A DNA stretch of 33,813 bases from Lachnospiraceae bacterium. Lineage in GTDB: Bacteria > Bacillota > Clostridia > Lachnospirales > Anaerotignaceae. Location of the stretch: positions 1 through 33,813 of the forward strand of contig JAQVIB010000002.1 of NCBI GenBank assembly GCA_028695945.1. Reading direction: 5' to 3'. Shown in pieces: positions 16,130 to 24,304 of this stretch; the stretch's first letter is position 1, and every line of letters starts with the position of its first letter. Below the pieces are notes generated by a model that saw only the letters and a program-made list of their open reading frames with translations, did not search any database and was not told the DNA's origin. Made by a program: the position numbers and the translations under genes.

Positions 16130-16203
16130 GTTTCCGTAGCTCAGCAGGATAGAGCACTCGCCTCCTAAGCGAGGGGTCGTGCGTTCGAATCGCATCGGGA
16201 ACA
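16130..16203 (+). tRNA. tRNA-Arg (anticodon CCU)
   Basis: A 74-base cloverleaf. Acceptor GTTTCCG/CGGGAAC has one T-G pair and discriminator A. The D-arm is GCTCAGCAGGATAGAGC, and anticodon arm CTCGC-CTCCTAA-GCGAG gives anticodon CCT (codon AGG, Arg). The T-arm is GTGCG-TTCGAAT-CGCAT. CCA is not encoded. Confidence 0.95.
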
Positions 16204-16206
16204 TAC

Positions 16207-16245
16207 AAAAAACCGCAATCCTATTACAGGATATGCGGTTTTTTT
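16207..16245 (+). terminator. Terminator after tRNA-Arg
   Basis: AAAAAACCGCA pairs with TGCGGTTTTTT, with inner TCC/GGA, followed by Ts, four bases past the tRNA. Confidence 0.9.
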
Positions 16246-16305
16246 AATTGCCTTTATTAATTTACTTTAAATATAGTTAAAAGTATCGTTAATAAAAGAA
16301 AAAAA

Positions 16306-16334
16306 TTGCATACATCCGCTAAATATATTACAAT
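16306..16334 (+). promoter_or_regulatory. Promoter of the hybrid histidine kinase
   Basis: TTGCAT (16306-16311), a 17-base spacer and TACAAT (16329-16334). The -10 lies inside the short palindrome TACAATTGTA (16329-16338). Confidence 0.5.
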
Positions 16335-16397
16335 TGTATTATTATGTAAAAATATTCATTATTATCATCTTATTCCCATTATACTAGGAGGTTTTTT

Positions 16398-19300
16398 ATG
16401 AAAAAAATGTCCCGTTTAATAACCCTTTTTCTGGTTTTCATATTTACATTTTCAAGCCTTACGCCAGCTTTTGCCGATAAACGTGAAACCACATTGCGTG
16501 TTGGGTATATAGACATTGAGGGTTTTATTTCTGAACAAGAAGAAGGAAAATATAAAGGGTATGGTGTTGATTATTTAAAAGAAATATCCAAATACACAGG
16601 ATGGAAATATGAATACATTTTTGACACTTGGGAAAACAGCCTTGAAAACCTTAAAAAAGGTAAAATTGACCTAGTGTGCATGGCTCAGTATACTGATGAA
16701 CGAGATAGATATTTTGATTATTCAAAATATCCTATTGGAATTGAAAGCACCATTCTTTATACACTTCTGGATAACGACAATATGTACTATAACGATTTTT
16801 CCTCCTTTGATGGAATGACAGTTGCTGTTTTAGACGAAAGTTTTCAGAATACAGCCTTTGACACTTATGCCCAAAACAACGGCTTTACATATAAAACTAA
16901 AGGCTATAGTGAATATAGTAAAATGTTAGCGGCTCTTAAAAAAGGTGATGTTGATGCTATTGCCACTGGCAGTCTTGCACTTCACAAAGACTTGAAAACC
17001 CTTTGCAAATTTGGCTCTGACCCATTTTATATTATTACAAACAACGGAAATACTGCTGTGCTAAGTGAAGTTAACAACGCCCTTGATAACATAAAGAGTC
17101 TTAATCCATATTTTGAAAGTGACCTATATGCAAAATACTACAGCACCAGTGCCTCTACCACAAAACCCCTTTTAACCCGTAAAGAAGCTGAATTTATTAA
17201 AAGCCAACCTGTAATTACAGTGGGAAATATAAAAGACTGTGCCCCTGTTTCATACTATAATCCTGAAACACAGGAATTTTCAGGTATAACCATAGATATT
17301 TTAAACCTAATATCCGATGAAACGGGTATTAAATTTGAATATAAACCTATTCCCGATAATGTGTGTCCATCTCAATACCTTGAAAGCAACGATGTTGATT
17401 TAGTTGCTGGAGTATTCTATGGTGAAGATTTAGAAGATGGTAAAAAACTAATACTAACACAGCCCTTTTTAACAAGTTCTCTTGCCATGGTTGGCAAAGT
17501 GAATAAATCTTTTAACCCAAGTGGTAAACTCACTATGGCAATACCCAAGTCTTTCAGTTTGGCAAAGAGCTACATAAAAAGCATTTATCCAAACTTTACT
17601 ATTATAACCAAACCTTCAAATGACCAATGCCTTGAGGCTGTTTTAAACGGAAATGCAGATGTTATGCTCCAAAATTCATACTACATAAGCCATAAACTTC
17701 AAAATCCTAAATATGATAGTTTATCGGTTATGCCTGCATACTATGCACAGGAGAGCCTTTGTATTGCCTCACTTAGCAACACAAATAATGAAATGCTAAT
17801 ATCCATAATTTCAAAAACAATTGAAGTTTTAGATGATGATGAAATTAATAAGATAGTTGTAAATAACAACTTTGCAGACCCATATAGACTTTCGTTCAAT
17901 GATTTTTTCATAAAATACAAGGTTCTTATTTTAACAACTTCAACTCTTGTTATAGTTTGCGTTTGGCTTTTACTAATAGTAGCAATGCTTAAACAAAAAC
18001 ACAACAATGAGTTACTTAAAAAAAATGAGCAACTTACCCAAGCCATAGAACAAGCAGAACATGCAAGCCATGCAAAATCCGACTTTTTGTCTAGAATGAG
18101 TCACGAAATACGAACACCTATGAATGCAATTATAGGGCTTACTACTCTTGCGGAAAAGTATATTTCTGATGAAAAAAGAACATTGGAGTATTTAAATAAA
18201 ATTTCATTTTCATCTAAAATGCTTCTAAATATTATTAATGATGTTCTTGATATGTCTGCAATTGAAAGTGAAAAGCTTAAAATAGCCAACGAACCATTTG
18301 ATTTAAAACAACTTTTAAATTCTATTTCTGCAATGTTTTACAGCCAATGCAAACAAAAAAATATTGACTTTGAACTTCTTCCTAATGATATTACATTTGA
18401 AACTGTTTGCGGAGACCAGCTTAGGCTTAATCAGATTTTAATTAATTTATTAAGTAATGCAGTTAAATTTACAGACGCTTGCGGTAAAATAACTTTCACT
18501 GCAACACAAATTAAAACCCAAAATGAACATGTTTTTATGAAGTTTGTTGTAAAAGATACTGGGTGTGGAATAAGCCAAGAATTCCTAGATCGTATATTTA
18601 AGCCATTCGAGCAAAACGATGCCACAACTGCACAAAAATATGGCGGAAGCGGACTTGGTTTATCCATTGTCAAAAACCTTACAGAACTTATGAGTGGTAA
18701 AATATCTGTTGAAAGTAACCTTGGCAAAGGTTCTGTGTTCACCGTTGAACTTCCATTTGGTATCCCAGAATCTATTGTATCTTTTTCAGAACATTCATTT
18801 AGTAACCTGAATGCAATAATTGTTGATGATGACTTAGATACATGCCAGTACGTCTCCTCTATACTTGATAGAATTGGATTGCGTAACAACTATGTTACAT
18901 CTGGATTTACTGCCATTGAAACAATTAAAGAAAGCCATGACAGTGGCAATGATTACAATATTTCTATTATAGACTGGAGAATGCCAGATATTGACGGAAT
19001 GGAGAGAACAAAGCGTATACGTAAGCTTTTTGGCAAAATTACAATCATCATTATTGCATCCGCTTACGATTTAAACGAAATTGAGGACGAAGCCAAAGCC
19101 GCAGGTGCAGACATGCTTGTTTCAAAGCCTTTGTTCCAAAGCTCACTTTTTAATACCCTTGTAAACATTGTTGGCGGAAAGTATAGTAAAAAAGATACAA
19201 CGGAAATTAGTTATAACTTTAATGGTAAAAAAATATTGCTTGCAGAAGACAATGCCCTTAACCGTGAAATAGCCATTGAACTTCTTTCAATGGTTGGCAT

Positions 19301-19598
19301 TGTGGCAGATTCCGCCGAAAACGGGAAAGAAGCAGTTGAAAAATTTGAATCTTCTGCTGTTGGCACATATTCTGCAATATTAATGGATGTTCAAATGCCA
19401 ATTATGGACGGTCTCGAAGCAACCCGTCTAATAAGAAAACTTAATCATAATCAAGCAACCTCGATACCTATTATTGCAATGACGGCAAATGCGTTTACTG
19501 AAGATATAACTGCCGCCATTTCTGCGGGTATGAATGAACACATTGCCAAACCAATAGATACTCAGGTACTTTTTTCGGTACTAAATAAATATATTTAA
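16398..19598 (+). CDS. Hybrid sensor histidine kinase with two solute-binding and two receiver domains
   Basis: A 1066-residue BvgS/EvgS-like sensor. Order: signal peptide (1-27, ending ...TPAFADK); first SBP_bac_3 domain (~33-245: TLRVGYIDIEGFIS, GKIDLVCMAQYTDERDRYFDYS); second SBP_bac_3 domain (~270-490: VITVGNIKDCAPVSYYN, DVDLVAGVFYGEDLEDGKK); membrane segment ~508-530; HisKA with phospho-acceptor His569 in SRMSHEIRTPMN; HATPase with NLLSNAVKF, DTGCGIS and GGSGLGLSIV; receiver 1 with Asp859 (IIDWRMPDIDG); receiver 2 with Asp997 (ILMDVQMPIMDG). There is no Hpt or DNA-binding output and no partner regulator nearby, so the output is unknown. AGGAGG lies about 6 bases before the ATG. The binding folds suggest it senses an amino acid or similar small molecule. 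The dehydrogenase gene follows after 39 bases without a terminator. Confidence 0.93.
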   Translation: MKKMSRLITLFLVFIFTFSSLTPAFADKRETTLRVGYIDIEGFISEQEEGKYKGYGVDYLKEISKYTGWKYEYIFDTWENSLENLKKGKIDLVCMAQYTDERDRYFDYSKYPIGIESTILYTLLDNDNMYYNDFSSFDGMTVAVLDESFQNTAFDTYAQNNGFTYKTKGYSEYSKMLAALKKGDVDAIATGSLALHKDLKTLCKFGSDPFYIITNNGNTAVLSEVNNALDNIKSLNPYFESDLYAKYYSTSASTTKPLLTRKEAEFIKSQPVITVGNIKDCAPVSYYNPETQEFSGITIDILNLISDETGIKFEYKPIPDNVCPSQYLESNDVDLVAGVFYGEDLEDGKKLILTQPFLTSSLAMVGKVNKSFNPSGKLTMAIPKSFSLAKSYIKSIYPNFTIITKPSNDQCLEAVLNGNADVMLQNSYYISHKLQNPKYDSLSVMPAYYAQESLCIASLSNTNNEMLISIISKTIEVLDDDEINKIVVNNNFADPYRLSFNDFFIKYKVLILTTSTLVIVCVWLLLIVAMLKQKHNNELLKKNEQLTQAIEQAEHASHAKSDFLSRMSHEIRTPMNAIIGLTTLAEKYISDEKRTLEYLNKISFSSKMLLNIINDVLDMSAIESEKLKIANEPFDLKQLLNSISAMFYSQCKQKNIDFELLPNDITFETVCGDQLRLNQILINLLSNAVKFTDACGKITFTATQIKTQNEHVFMKFVVKDTGCGISQEFLDRIFKPFEQNDATTAQKYGGSGLGLSIVKNLTELMSGKISVESNLGKGSVFTVELPFGIPESIVSFSEHSFSNLNAIIVDDDLDTCQYVSSILDRIGLRNNYVTSGFTAIETIKESHDSGNDYNISIIDWRMPDIDGMERTKRIRKLFGKITIIIIASAYDLNEIEDEAKAAGADMLVSKPLFQSSLFNTLVNIVGGKYSKKDTTEISYNFNGKKILLAEDNALNREIAIELLSMVGIVADSAENGKEAVEKFESSAVGTYSAILMDVQMPIMDGLEATRLIRKLNHNQATSIPIIAMTANAFTEDITAAISAGMNEHIAKPIDTQVLFSVLNKYI

Positions 19599-19637
19599 AA
19601 TATATATTAAACATATCCAGAAAGAGATGATAACAAC

Positions 19638-20621
19638 ATGAAACCAAAAGTATTAGTAACCCAGTGGATACCTGACGCAGTAAATGATGCCTTCAAAAAC
19701 GAATTGGATTTGGTTTATCCCAGCAAAGAAAAAACATCATATTCCTATAGCAAAGTTGTTAAAATTATAGGGGAATTTGATGCACTACTCACTATTTTTA
19801 ATAAAGCTGATAAAGCAATAATTAATGCTGGTGTAAACCTAAAAGCCATTGCAAACCTTGGGGTTGGATACGACTCCATAGAAGTTGAATATGCCACAAC
19901 GAAAAATATAGCCGTTATAAACTCACCCACAAGCGTAACAGAATCAACAGCAGAACTTGCCATAGGGCTTATTATGGCATCTATGCGTAATATAGTAGCC
20001 TATGACAAAAGTATGCGAAAAGGTGAATGGACAAGTACCGCCTTTGAAGATAAGGCAGTTGAAGTGTTTGGTCATACCCTTGGAATTGCAGGCTTTGGGC
20101 GTATTGGAAAATCCGTTTGTAAAAAAGCACAGGTTTTGGGTATGAAGGTTGCCTACTACGACCCCTTTCCTTTAAACCCAGATGATGAAAAGGAAATGAA
20201 TGTTGAGTTTATGCCCCTAGAAAAACTGTTTGCCCAGTGCGATTGTGTTTCATTGCATATGCCGTATACCTCAGAAAATCACCATTTGGTGGATGAAAGA
20301 CTTTTGTCCACAATGAAAAAAGGAAGCTTCCTTATTAACGTAGCACGTGGTCCAATTGTTAAAGAAAGTGCCTTGGTAGAAGCACTTAACAACGGAACCC
20401 TTAAAGGTTCGGCATTAGATGTTTATGAATTTGAACCAAAAATTAGTAAAGAACTTTTGGCTTGTGAAAACGTAGTGCTTAATCCTCATGTAGGTACACA
20501 AACAATGCAAGTTAGAATAAATATGTGCAATGAATCTTTAAACGGCGTTTTACAGGCACTTAAAGGCGAAACGCCATATAACCTTGTTAATAAAGATATA
20601 AACATGAAAAGTAGGTTTTAA
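19638..20621 (+). CDS. D-isomer-specific 2-hydroxyacid dehydrogenase
   Basis: NAD(P)-dependent oxidoreductase of the phosphoglycerate/glyoxylate/lactate dehydrogenase family, 327 residues. The Rossmann motif GIAGFGRIGKSV is at about 148-159. Catalytic residues fit the family triad: Arg in LINVARGPIV (~237), Glu in VYEFEP (~266) and His284 in NPHVGTQT. NLGVGYDSIEVEYA and ADEHLP-equivalent TSVTESTAELAIGL are also typical. There is no ACT domain, so it is not the long SerA. Substrate cannot be chosen from sequence. The ribosome site is weak (AGAGATGA). It follows the kinase after 39 bases and precedes the DUF5131 gene by 2 bases, so the three genes probably share an mRNA. Confidence 0.9.
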   Translation: MKPKVLVTQWIPDAVNDAFKNELDLVYPSKEKTSYSYSKVVKIIGEFDALLTIFNKADKAIINAGVNLKAIANLGVGYDSIEVEYATTKNIAVINSPTSVTESTAELAIGLIMASMRNIVAYDKSMRKGEWTSTAFEDKAVEVFGHTLGIAGFGRIGKSVCKKAQVLGMKVAYYDPFPLNPDDEKEMNVEFMPLEKLFAQCDCVSLHMPYTSENHHLVDERLLSTMKKGSFLINVARGPIVKESALVEALNNGTLKGSALDVYEFEPKISKELLACENVVLNPHVGTQTMQVRINMCNESLNGVLQALKGETPYNLVNKDINMKSRF

Positions 20622-20623
20622 TT

Positions 20624-21334
20624 ATGGCTATGTGGAATCCTTGGCGAGGTTGCCATAAATGTAGCGAAGGCTGTAAATTTTGTTATATTCACAAAGGCGA
20701 CCATAAGCGTAATATCGATACAAACAATATAGTAAAGACAGATAAATTTTTTGCACCTATTGAGAAAAATAAAAAAGATGAATACAAGATGAAAGCTGGA
20801 CAAGTGGTTTATCTTTGCTTTTCTTCTGATTTTCTACTTGCTGACGCAGACATTTGGAGAGCCGATTGTTGGCGAATGATGAAAGAACGTTCAGACTTGC
20901 ATTTTATATTTTTAACTAAGCGTATAGAGCGGTTTATGAACTGTATTCCTGATAATTGGGAAGATGGATATGAAAATGTAACAGTGGGCTGTACAATAGA
21001 AAATCAGAATATGGCAGATTTAAGATTATCAATTTTCTCTAAACTACCAATAAAACATAAAAACGTTATTTGCCAACCACTTATAGGCTCGGTTAACATA
21101 GAAAAGTATCTTGATGATGTAGAACTTGTAGTAGTTGGTGGTGAATCCGATTATAATGCACGTCCTTTGAACTACGACTGGGTTCTGTCCCTTAGACAAC
21201 AGTGCATAAATACAAATACTAATTTTCAATTTAGACAATGTGGCACGCATTTCATAAAAGACGGAAAAAACTATACGATTAATGTAAGACAGCTTTGCAG
21301 TCAAGCAAAAAAAGCAGGAATAGACTTTAAGTAA
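20624..21334 (+). CDS. DUF5131 family protein (Gp37/Gp68-like) with a radical-SAM-type cysteine motif
   Basis: A 236-residue protein of the phage Gp37/Gp68-like DUF5131 family. The N-terminal MWNPWRGCHKCSEGCKFCY carries cysteines 10, 13, 17 and 20. Cys13-x3-Cys17-x2-Cys20 matches the CX3CX2C cluster motif of radical SAM enzymes, with Cys10 an extra ligand candidate. Other conserved stretches are VYLCFSSDFLLADADIW, HFIFLTKRIERF, NVTVGCTIENQ and VVVGGESDYNARPLNYDWV. Function in this family is not established. It starts 2 bases after the dehydrogenase stop with no clear ribosome site, implying coupled translation. Phage relatives exist, but I see no other phage gene here. Confidence 0.82.
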   Translation: MAMWNPWRGCHKCSEGCKFCYIHKGDHKRNIDTNNIVKTDKFFAPIEKNKKDEYKMKAGQVVYLCFSSDFLLADADIWRADCWRMMKERSDLHFIFLTKRIERFMNCIPDNWEDGYENVTVGCTIENQNMADLRLSIFSKLPIKHKNVICQPLIGSVNIEKYLDDVELVVVGGESDYNARPLNYDWVLSLRQQCINTNTNFQFRQCGTHFIKDGKNYTINVRQLCSQAKKAGIDFK

Positions 21335-21354
21335 AATTACCATTAAATAAAAAA

Positions 21355-21383
21355 TAGCGTAGCAGTTAAAAACTACTACGCTA
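21355..21383 (-). terminator. Terminator, mainly for the minus-strand gene at 21456
   Basis: TAGCGTAGTAGTT pairs with AACTGCTACGCTA with one mismatch. The T-run (ATTTTTTATTT) is on the minus strand side. It may also stop plus-strand transcripts leaving the DUF5131 gene. Confidence 0.75.
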
Positions 21384-21385
21384 AG

Positions 21386-21460
21386 ACTGAATACAAACCA
21401 TGGGCGTTGCCCAAACCCACTCGCTTTTTAAAAAAAGCGAGACAAAAAACTTTTATTAAA
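21386..21460 (-). repeat. Dispersed ~75-bp palindromic repeat, copy B
   Basis: Minus-strand copy of the unit at 2819-2894. It begins TTTTAATAAAAG, has the CTCGC/GCGAG hairpin (21420-21441) and TGGGC/GCCCA (21401-21413), and ends GGTTTGTATTCAGT. It sits exactly between the stop codon of the 21456 gene and that gene's terminator. Its first bases supply the TAA stop. Confidence 0.85.
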
Positions 21461-21869
21461 ATACATCCTTGTGTTGATGTTTTGAACCAAATATTCTTTC
21501 ATCTAAATCGCAGTCTATCTCTTTGTTTTTACCAATTTTACTAAAAACCCCTTGCCCACCCTTACCCTTTTCACGGGTAAGATAGTCGTCCTTTTCTTTG
21601 CCCATACCAAAACTGTTGTTTAAATGTGTTGGCTTCGGCAACCTTGTTGCTGCTGTTTGCTGTACCTTTGGTTTCACAGGTGCAGATGTTCTTTGTGTTG
21701 TATTGGGTGTTGTATTAACTGTGGTTCTTGCCCTTTGGTAAGATTGTCCAGGACTTCCGGCCGCATTTTTTTGATTCAAATAATCTCCATATGTGGGCAT
21801 CTTTGCTTTACCAACAAAATAGTAAATCAGACCGTATACAAGTACGGTTATCAATATTCCGATTCTCAT
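21456..21869 (-). CDS. Membrane-anchored hypothetical protein with a low-complexity linker
   Basis: Not recognised. The 137-residue product starts with one membrane segment (IGILITVLVYGLIYYFVG, residues 3-20). A Thr/Pro/Gln/Ala-rich linker (~37-80) follows, then a charged tail with KEKDDYLTREKGKGGQGVF and ERIFGSKHQHKDVF. AGGAGGG lies 7 bases before the ATG. The stop codon is formed by the first bases of the dispersed repeat, so the original C-terminus may have been altered when the repeat arrived. It is a single-gene unit. Confidence 0.7.
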   Translation of the reverse strand: MRIGILITVLVYGLIYYFVGKAKMPTYGDYLNQKNAAGSPGQSYQRARTTVNTTPNTTQRTSAPVKPKVQQTAATRLPKPTHLNNSFGMGKEKDDYLTREKGKGGQGVFSKIGKNKEIDCDLDERIFGSKHQHKDVF

Positions 21870-21932
21870 ATCAACCCTCCTAAAAACTTCTACTCTTCCA
21901 TATATTCTACACCATATCTTGCAAAAAGTCTA

Positions 21933-21961
21933 TTGTACCTATTAGAATTTTGTGCTAACAT
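21933..21961 (+). promoter_or_regulatory. Possible promoter of the DUF896 gene
   Basis: TTGTAC (21933-21938), a 17-base spacer and TAACAT (21956-21961), 42 bases before the ATG. Confidence 0.4.
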
Positions 21962-22003
21962 ATAGTGATTAATTAAACTATTTTTCCAAAGGAGCAACTT
22001 TAT

Positions 22004-22222
22004 ATGAATGAAAATGAAGAAACCGCAAGACTTTTGCGTATAAACGAGCTTGCTCGCAAAGCAAAAACAGAAGGCTTAACTGCCGAAGAACTTGCTGAAA
22101 GAGATATTTTAAGAAAAGAATACCTTTTAGCTTTTAGGTCAAACATGATGGCAACCATGGAAAAAATTACTATTGTAGAAGAGGATGGAAGCCATACACC
22201 TGTGGTACGAAAAAATAAATAA
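22004..22222 (+). CDS. DUF896 (UPF0291/YnzC-like) protein
   Basis: A 72-residue cytoplasmic protein of the YnzC family. The family core is INELARKAKTEGLTAEELAERD, then LRKEYLLAFRSNM (two helices, residues ~13-48). B. subtilis YnzC is an SOS-linked small protein, but function is not settled and I see no LexA box here. AAAGGAG lies about 10 bases before the ATG. The stop codon abuts a strong terminator hairpin. Confidence 0.9.
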   Translation: MNENEETARLLRINELARKAKTEGLTAEELAERDILRKEYLLAFRSNMMATMEKITIVEEDGSHTPVVRKNK

Positions 22223-22262
22223 TATGAAGTTCTTGAGGTTTTTCTCAAGAACTTCATATATT
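22222..22262. terminator. Bidirectional terminator between DUF896 and ABC-F genes
   Basis: Perfect 16-bp arms ATATGAAGTTCTTGAG and CTCAAGAACTTCATAT (22222-22259) with a 6-base loop, in the gap between convergent genes. Confidence 0.85.
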
Positions 22263-22263
22263 T

Positions 22264-24183
22264 CTACTCCTCGTGGCTATTTTCCCACTCTAGCATTAAT
22301 TCTTCTATACGTTCCTCAAGTTTTGTTTTTTCTTCATATAGCTGTTGTGCCTTGTAGGCATCTGTTGCCACCTCTGGCAATGCAAGCTGTTGGTCAAGAT
22401 TTGCTATTTTTTCTTCCGCTTCTTCTATCTCTTTCTCAATCTTTGCTATCTTGTTTTTAACTTTCCGCTCTTTTGCCTGCTGTTCTTTCTGTGTCTGCCA
22501 ATCCTGCTTTGTTGCAGACGTTGTTTCTATTTTTATTTCTGTGCTTTTACTTCCAAATAACTGCTCTTCACGCTCTTTCAAAGTTTTCTTTTCAATGTAG
22601 TAATCATAATTACCAAGGTATTGATTCATTCCATTTTCCGTAAGTTCTAAAACCTTTTGAGCAGTTCTGTTAATGAAATATCTGTCGTGGGATATATAAA
22701 CAACAGTTCCCTCGTACCTGTTTATGGCGTCTTCAAGTATTTCTTTGCTGAACATATCTAAATGGTTTGTAGGCTCGTCCAGCATTAAAAGGTTTGCTTT
22801 ACTTAGCATTATTTTTGCAAGCATAACTCTTCCTTTTTCCCCTCCGCTAAGGGCATTTATTGGTTTAAATACATCATCACCTTCAAATACAAAAGCTGCT
22901 AAAACATTACGTATTTCACCATTTGTAAGGGTTGGATATGTATCTGCTATTTCTTGAAAAATAGTTTTGGTTTCATCAAAATTCTGTTGTTCCTGGTCAT
23001 AGTACCCAATGTTAACGTTTGCACCTAGCTTAATTCTTCCACTGTCACTTACCTCTTTGCCCAAAAGCATTTTAAACAGTGTGCTTTTGCCAATTCCGTT
23101 AGGGCCAATAATTGCAACCTTTTCCTCACGCTTTATGTCCATGCTTACTCCACCAAAAAGATGCCTGTCGGGAAAACTTTTACTTAAATCTTCAGCAAAA
23201 AGTACATCATTACCACTTACAATTCGTGGTGCAAGGGTAAGACGCATTTTGTCTGGCAAATTATCTGGTTTGTCAACCCTTTCAATTTTCTCCAATTGCT
23301 TTTCACGGCTTTCCGCACGTTTTATAGACTTTTCTCTGTTAAATGAACGCAGTGTTTTTATTACATCTTCTTGGTGTTTTATCTCCTTTTGTTGGTCGTT
23401 AAAGGTTTTAAGCTGAATTTCTCTGTTTACGGCCTTTTGTGTTGCATAAAACGAATAATTACCCTCATAAACGTATGTCTTTTTATTCTCAATCTCTATG
23501 GTTTTTGTTACTATTTTGTCCATAAAATATCGGTCGTGGCTTATTATTACCACTGCCCCTTGGTATCCACGCAAGAAATCCTCCAGCCAGCTTATGGAAT
23601 CAATATCCAAATGGTTTGTAGGCTCATCTAGGAGCAATAACTCTGGCTTTGCCAAAAGAAGCTTACCTAAATGCACCCTCGTTTTTTGCCCTCCGGAAAG
23701 CTGCCAAACAGGCTTTTCAAACTCTTCTTCACTAAATCCAAGCCCTTTCAACACGCCCTTAACACGGCTTTTATAACCATATCCATCTTTTTCTTCAAAA
23801 CTGTGTTGTAGCAAAGCGTATTCTTCCATGTGCTTTGCCAATGCTTCACCACTAAGACCTGCCATGTCCTGTTCCATTTTTCTTAGGTTCTCTTCCGCCT
23901 TTATTACCTCTGAAAAAACTGAAAGTGCCTCTTCAAAAATTGTCTTTTCACCTTCTACCACAGCATTTTGCTTAAGATACCCTATTTCTACACCTTTTTT
24001 AATAAAAATTTCACCGCTGTCGTGGCTTAATTCACTTGTAATTATTTTAAAAAGAGTGGTTTTACCTGCACCGTTAACCCCAACAATTGCAACTTTTTCT
24101 TTATCTTCAAGGTTAAAAGTAATTTTTTCCAGTATTGTGTCCACTCCATATGCCTTGGCTATATCTTTACATGCTAAAATCAT
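22264..24183 (-). CDS. ABC-F family ATPase (YdiF/Uup-like)
   Basis: A soluble twin-ABC protein of 639 residues with no membrane segments, so it is not a transporter; the family acts on ribosomes. The first ABC has Walker A GVNGAGKTT (~34-42), signature LSGGQKTR (~160) and Walker B LLLLDEPTNHLD. The charged linker around residues 240-310 (EIKHQEDVIKTLRSFNREK) is the P-site tRNA-interaction motif region. The second ABC has GPNGIGKST, LSGGEKGR and LLMLDEPTNHLD. The C-terminal ~90 residues form a coiled coil (KNKIAKIEKEIEEAEEKIAN; EEKTKLEERIEELMLEWE). This layout is close to YdiF/Uup housekeeping types rather than dedicated antibiotic-resistance ABC-Fs. AAGGAGG lies 9 bases before the ATG. Confidence 0.93.
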   Translation of the reverse strand: MILACKDIAKAYGVDTILEKITFNLEDKEKVAIVGVNGAGKTTLFKIITSELSHDSGEIFIKKGVEIGYLKQNAVVEGEKTIFEEALSVFSEVIKAEENLRKMEQDMAGLSGEALAKHMEEYALLQHSFEEKDGYGYKSRVKGVLKGLGFSEEEFEKPVWQLSGGQKTRVHLGKLLLAKPELLLLDEPTNHLDIDSISWLEDFLRGYQGAVVIISHDRYFMDKIVTKTIEIENKKTYVYEGNYSFYATQKAVNREIQLKTFNDQQKEIKHQEDVIKTLRSFNREKSIKRAESREKQLEKIERVDKPDNLPDKMRLTLAPRIVSGNDVLFAEDLSKSFPDRHLFGGVSMDIKREEKVAIIGPNGIGKSTLFKMLLGKEVSDSGRIKLGANVNIGYYDQEQQNFDETKTIFQEIADTYPTLTNGEIRNVLAAFVFEGDDVFKPINALSGGEKGRVMLAKIMLSKANLLMLDEPTNHLDMFSKEILEDAINRYEGTVVYISHDRYFINRTAQKVLELTENGMNQYLGNYDYYIEKKTLKEREEQLFGSKSTEIKIETTSATKQDWQTQKEQQAKERKVKNKIAKIEKEIEEAEEKIANLDQQLALPEVATDAYKAQQLYEEKTKLEERIEELMLEWENSHEE

Positions 24184-24248
24184 TTCAAGAAACCTCCTTC
24201 AATCCACTAAAGTATATCAGAAATCAACAACAAATAAAAGACAAAACA

Positions 24249-24278
24249 TTGACAATAAATTGATTAAGGTGGTATACT
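24249..24278 (+). promoter_or_regulatory. Sigma-A promoter of rex
   Basis: TTGACA (24249-24254), an 18-base spacer and TATACT (24273-24278). Transcription should start near 24285, which rules out the upstream ATG at 24280 as the rex start. Confidence 0.75.
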
Positions 24279-24304
24279 CTATGTTATTAAGGGGTGGTTT
24301 TGAA

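Noticed and set aside
20618..20803. Minus-strand frame opposite the DUF5131 start
   Set aside because: Shadow of the DUF5131 gene with no ribosome site and no family resemblance.
22004..22222. LexA-type operator before the DUF896 gene
   Set aside because: Bacillus ynzC lies in an SOS locus, but I see no GAAC-N4-GTTC-like site upstream here.
23828..24304. Long N-terminal extension of Rex across the ABC-F gene
   Set aside because: It is antisense to a real gene, lies upstream of the rex promoter, and has no similarity to Rex.
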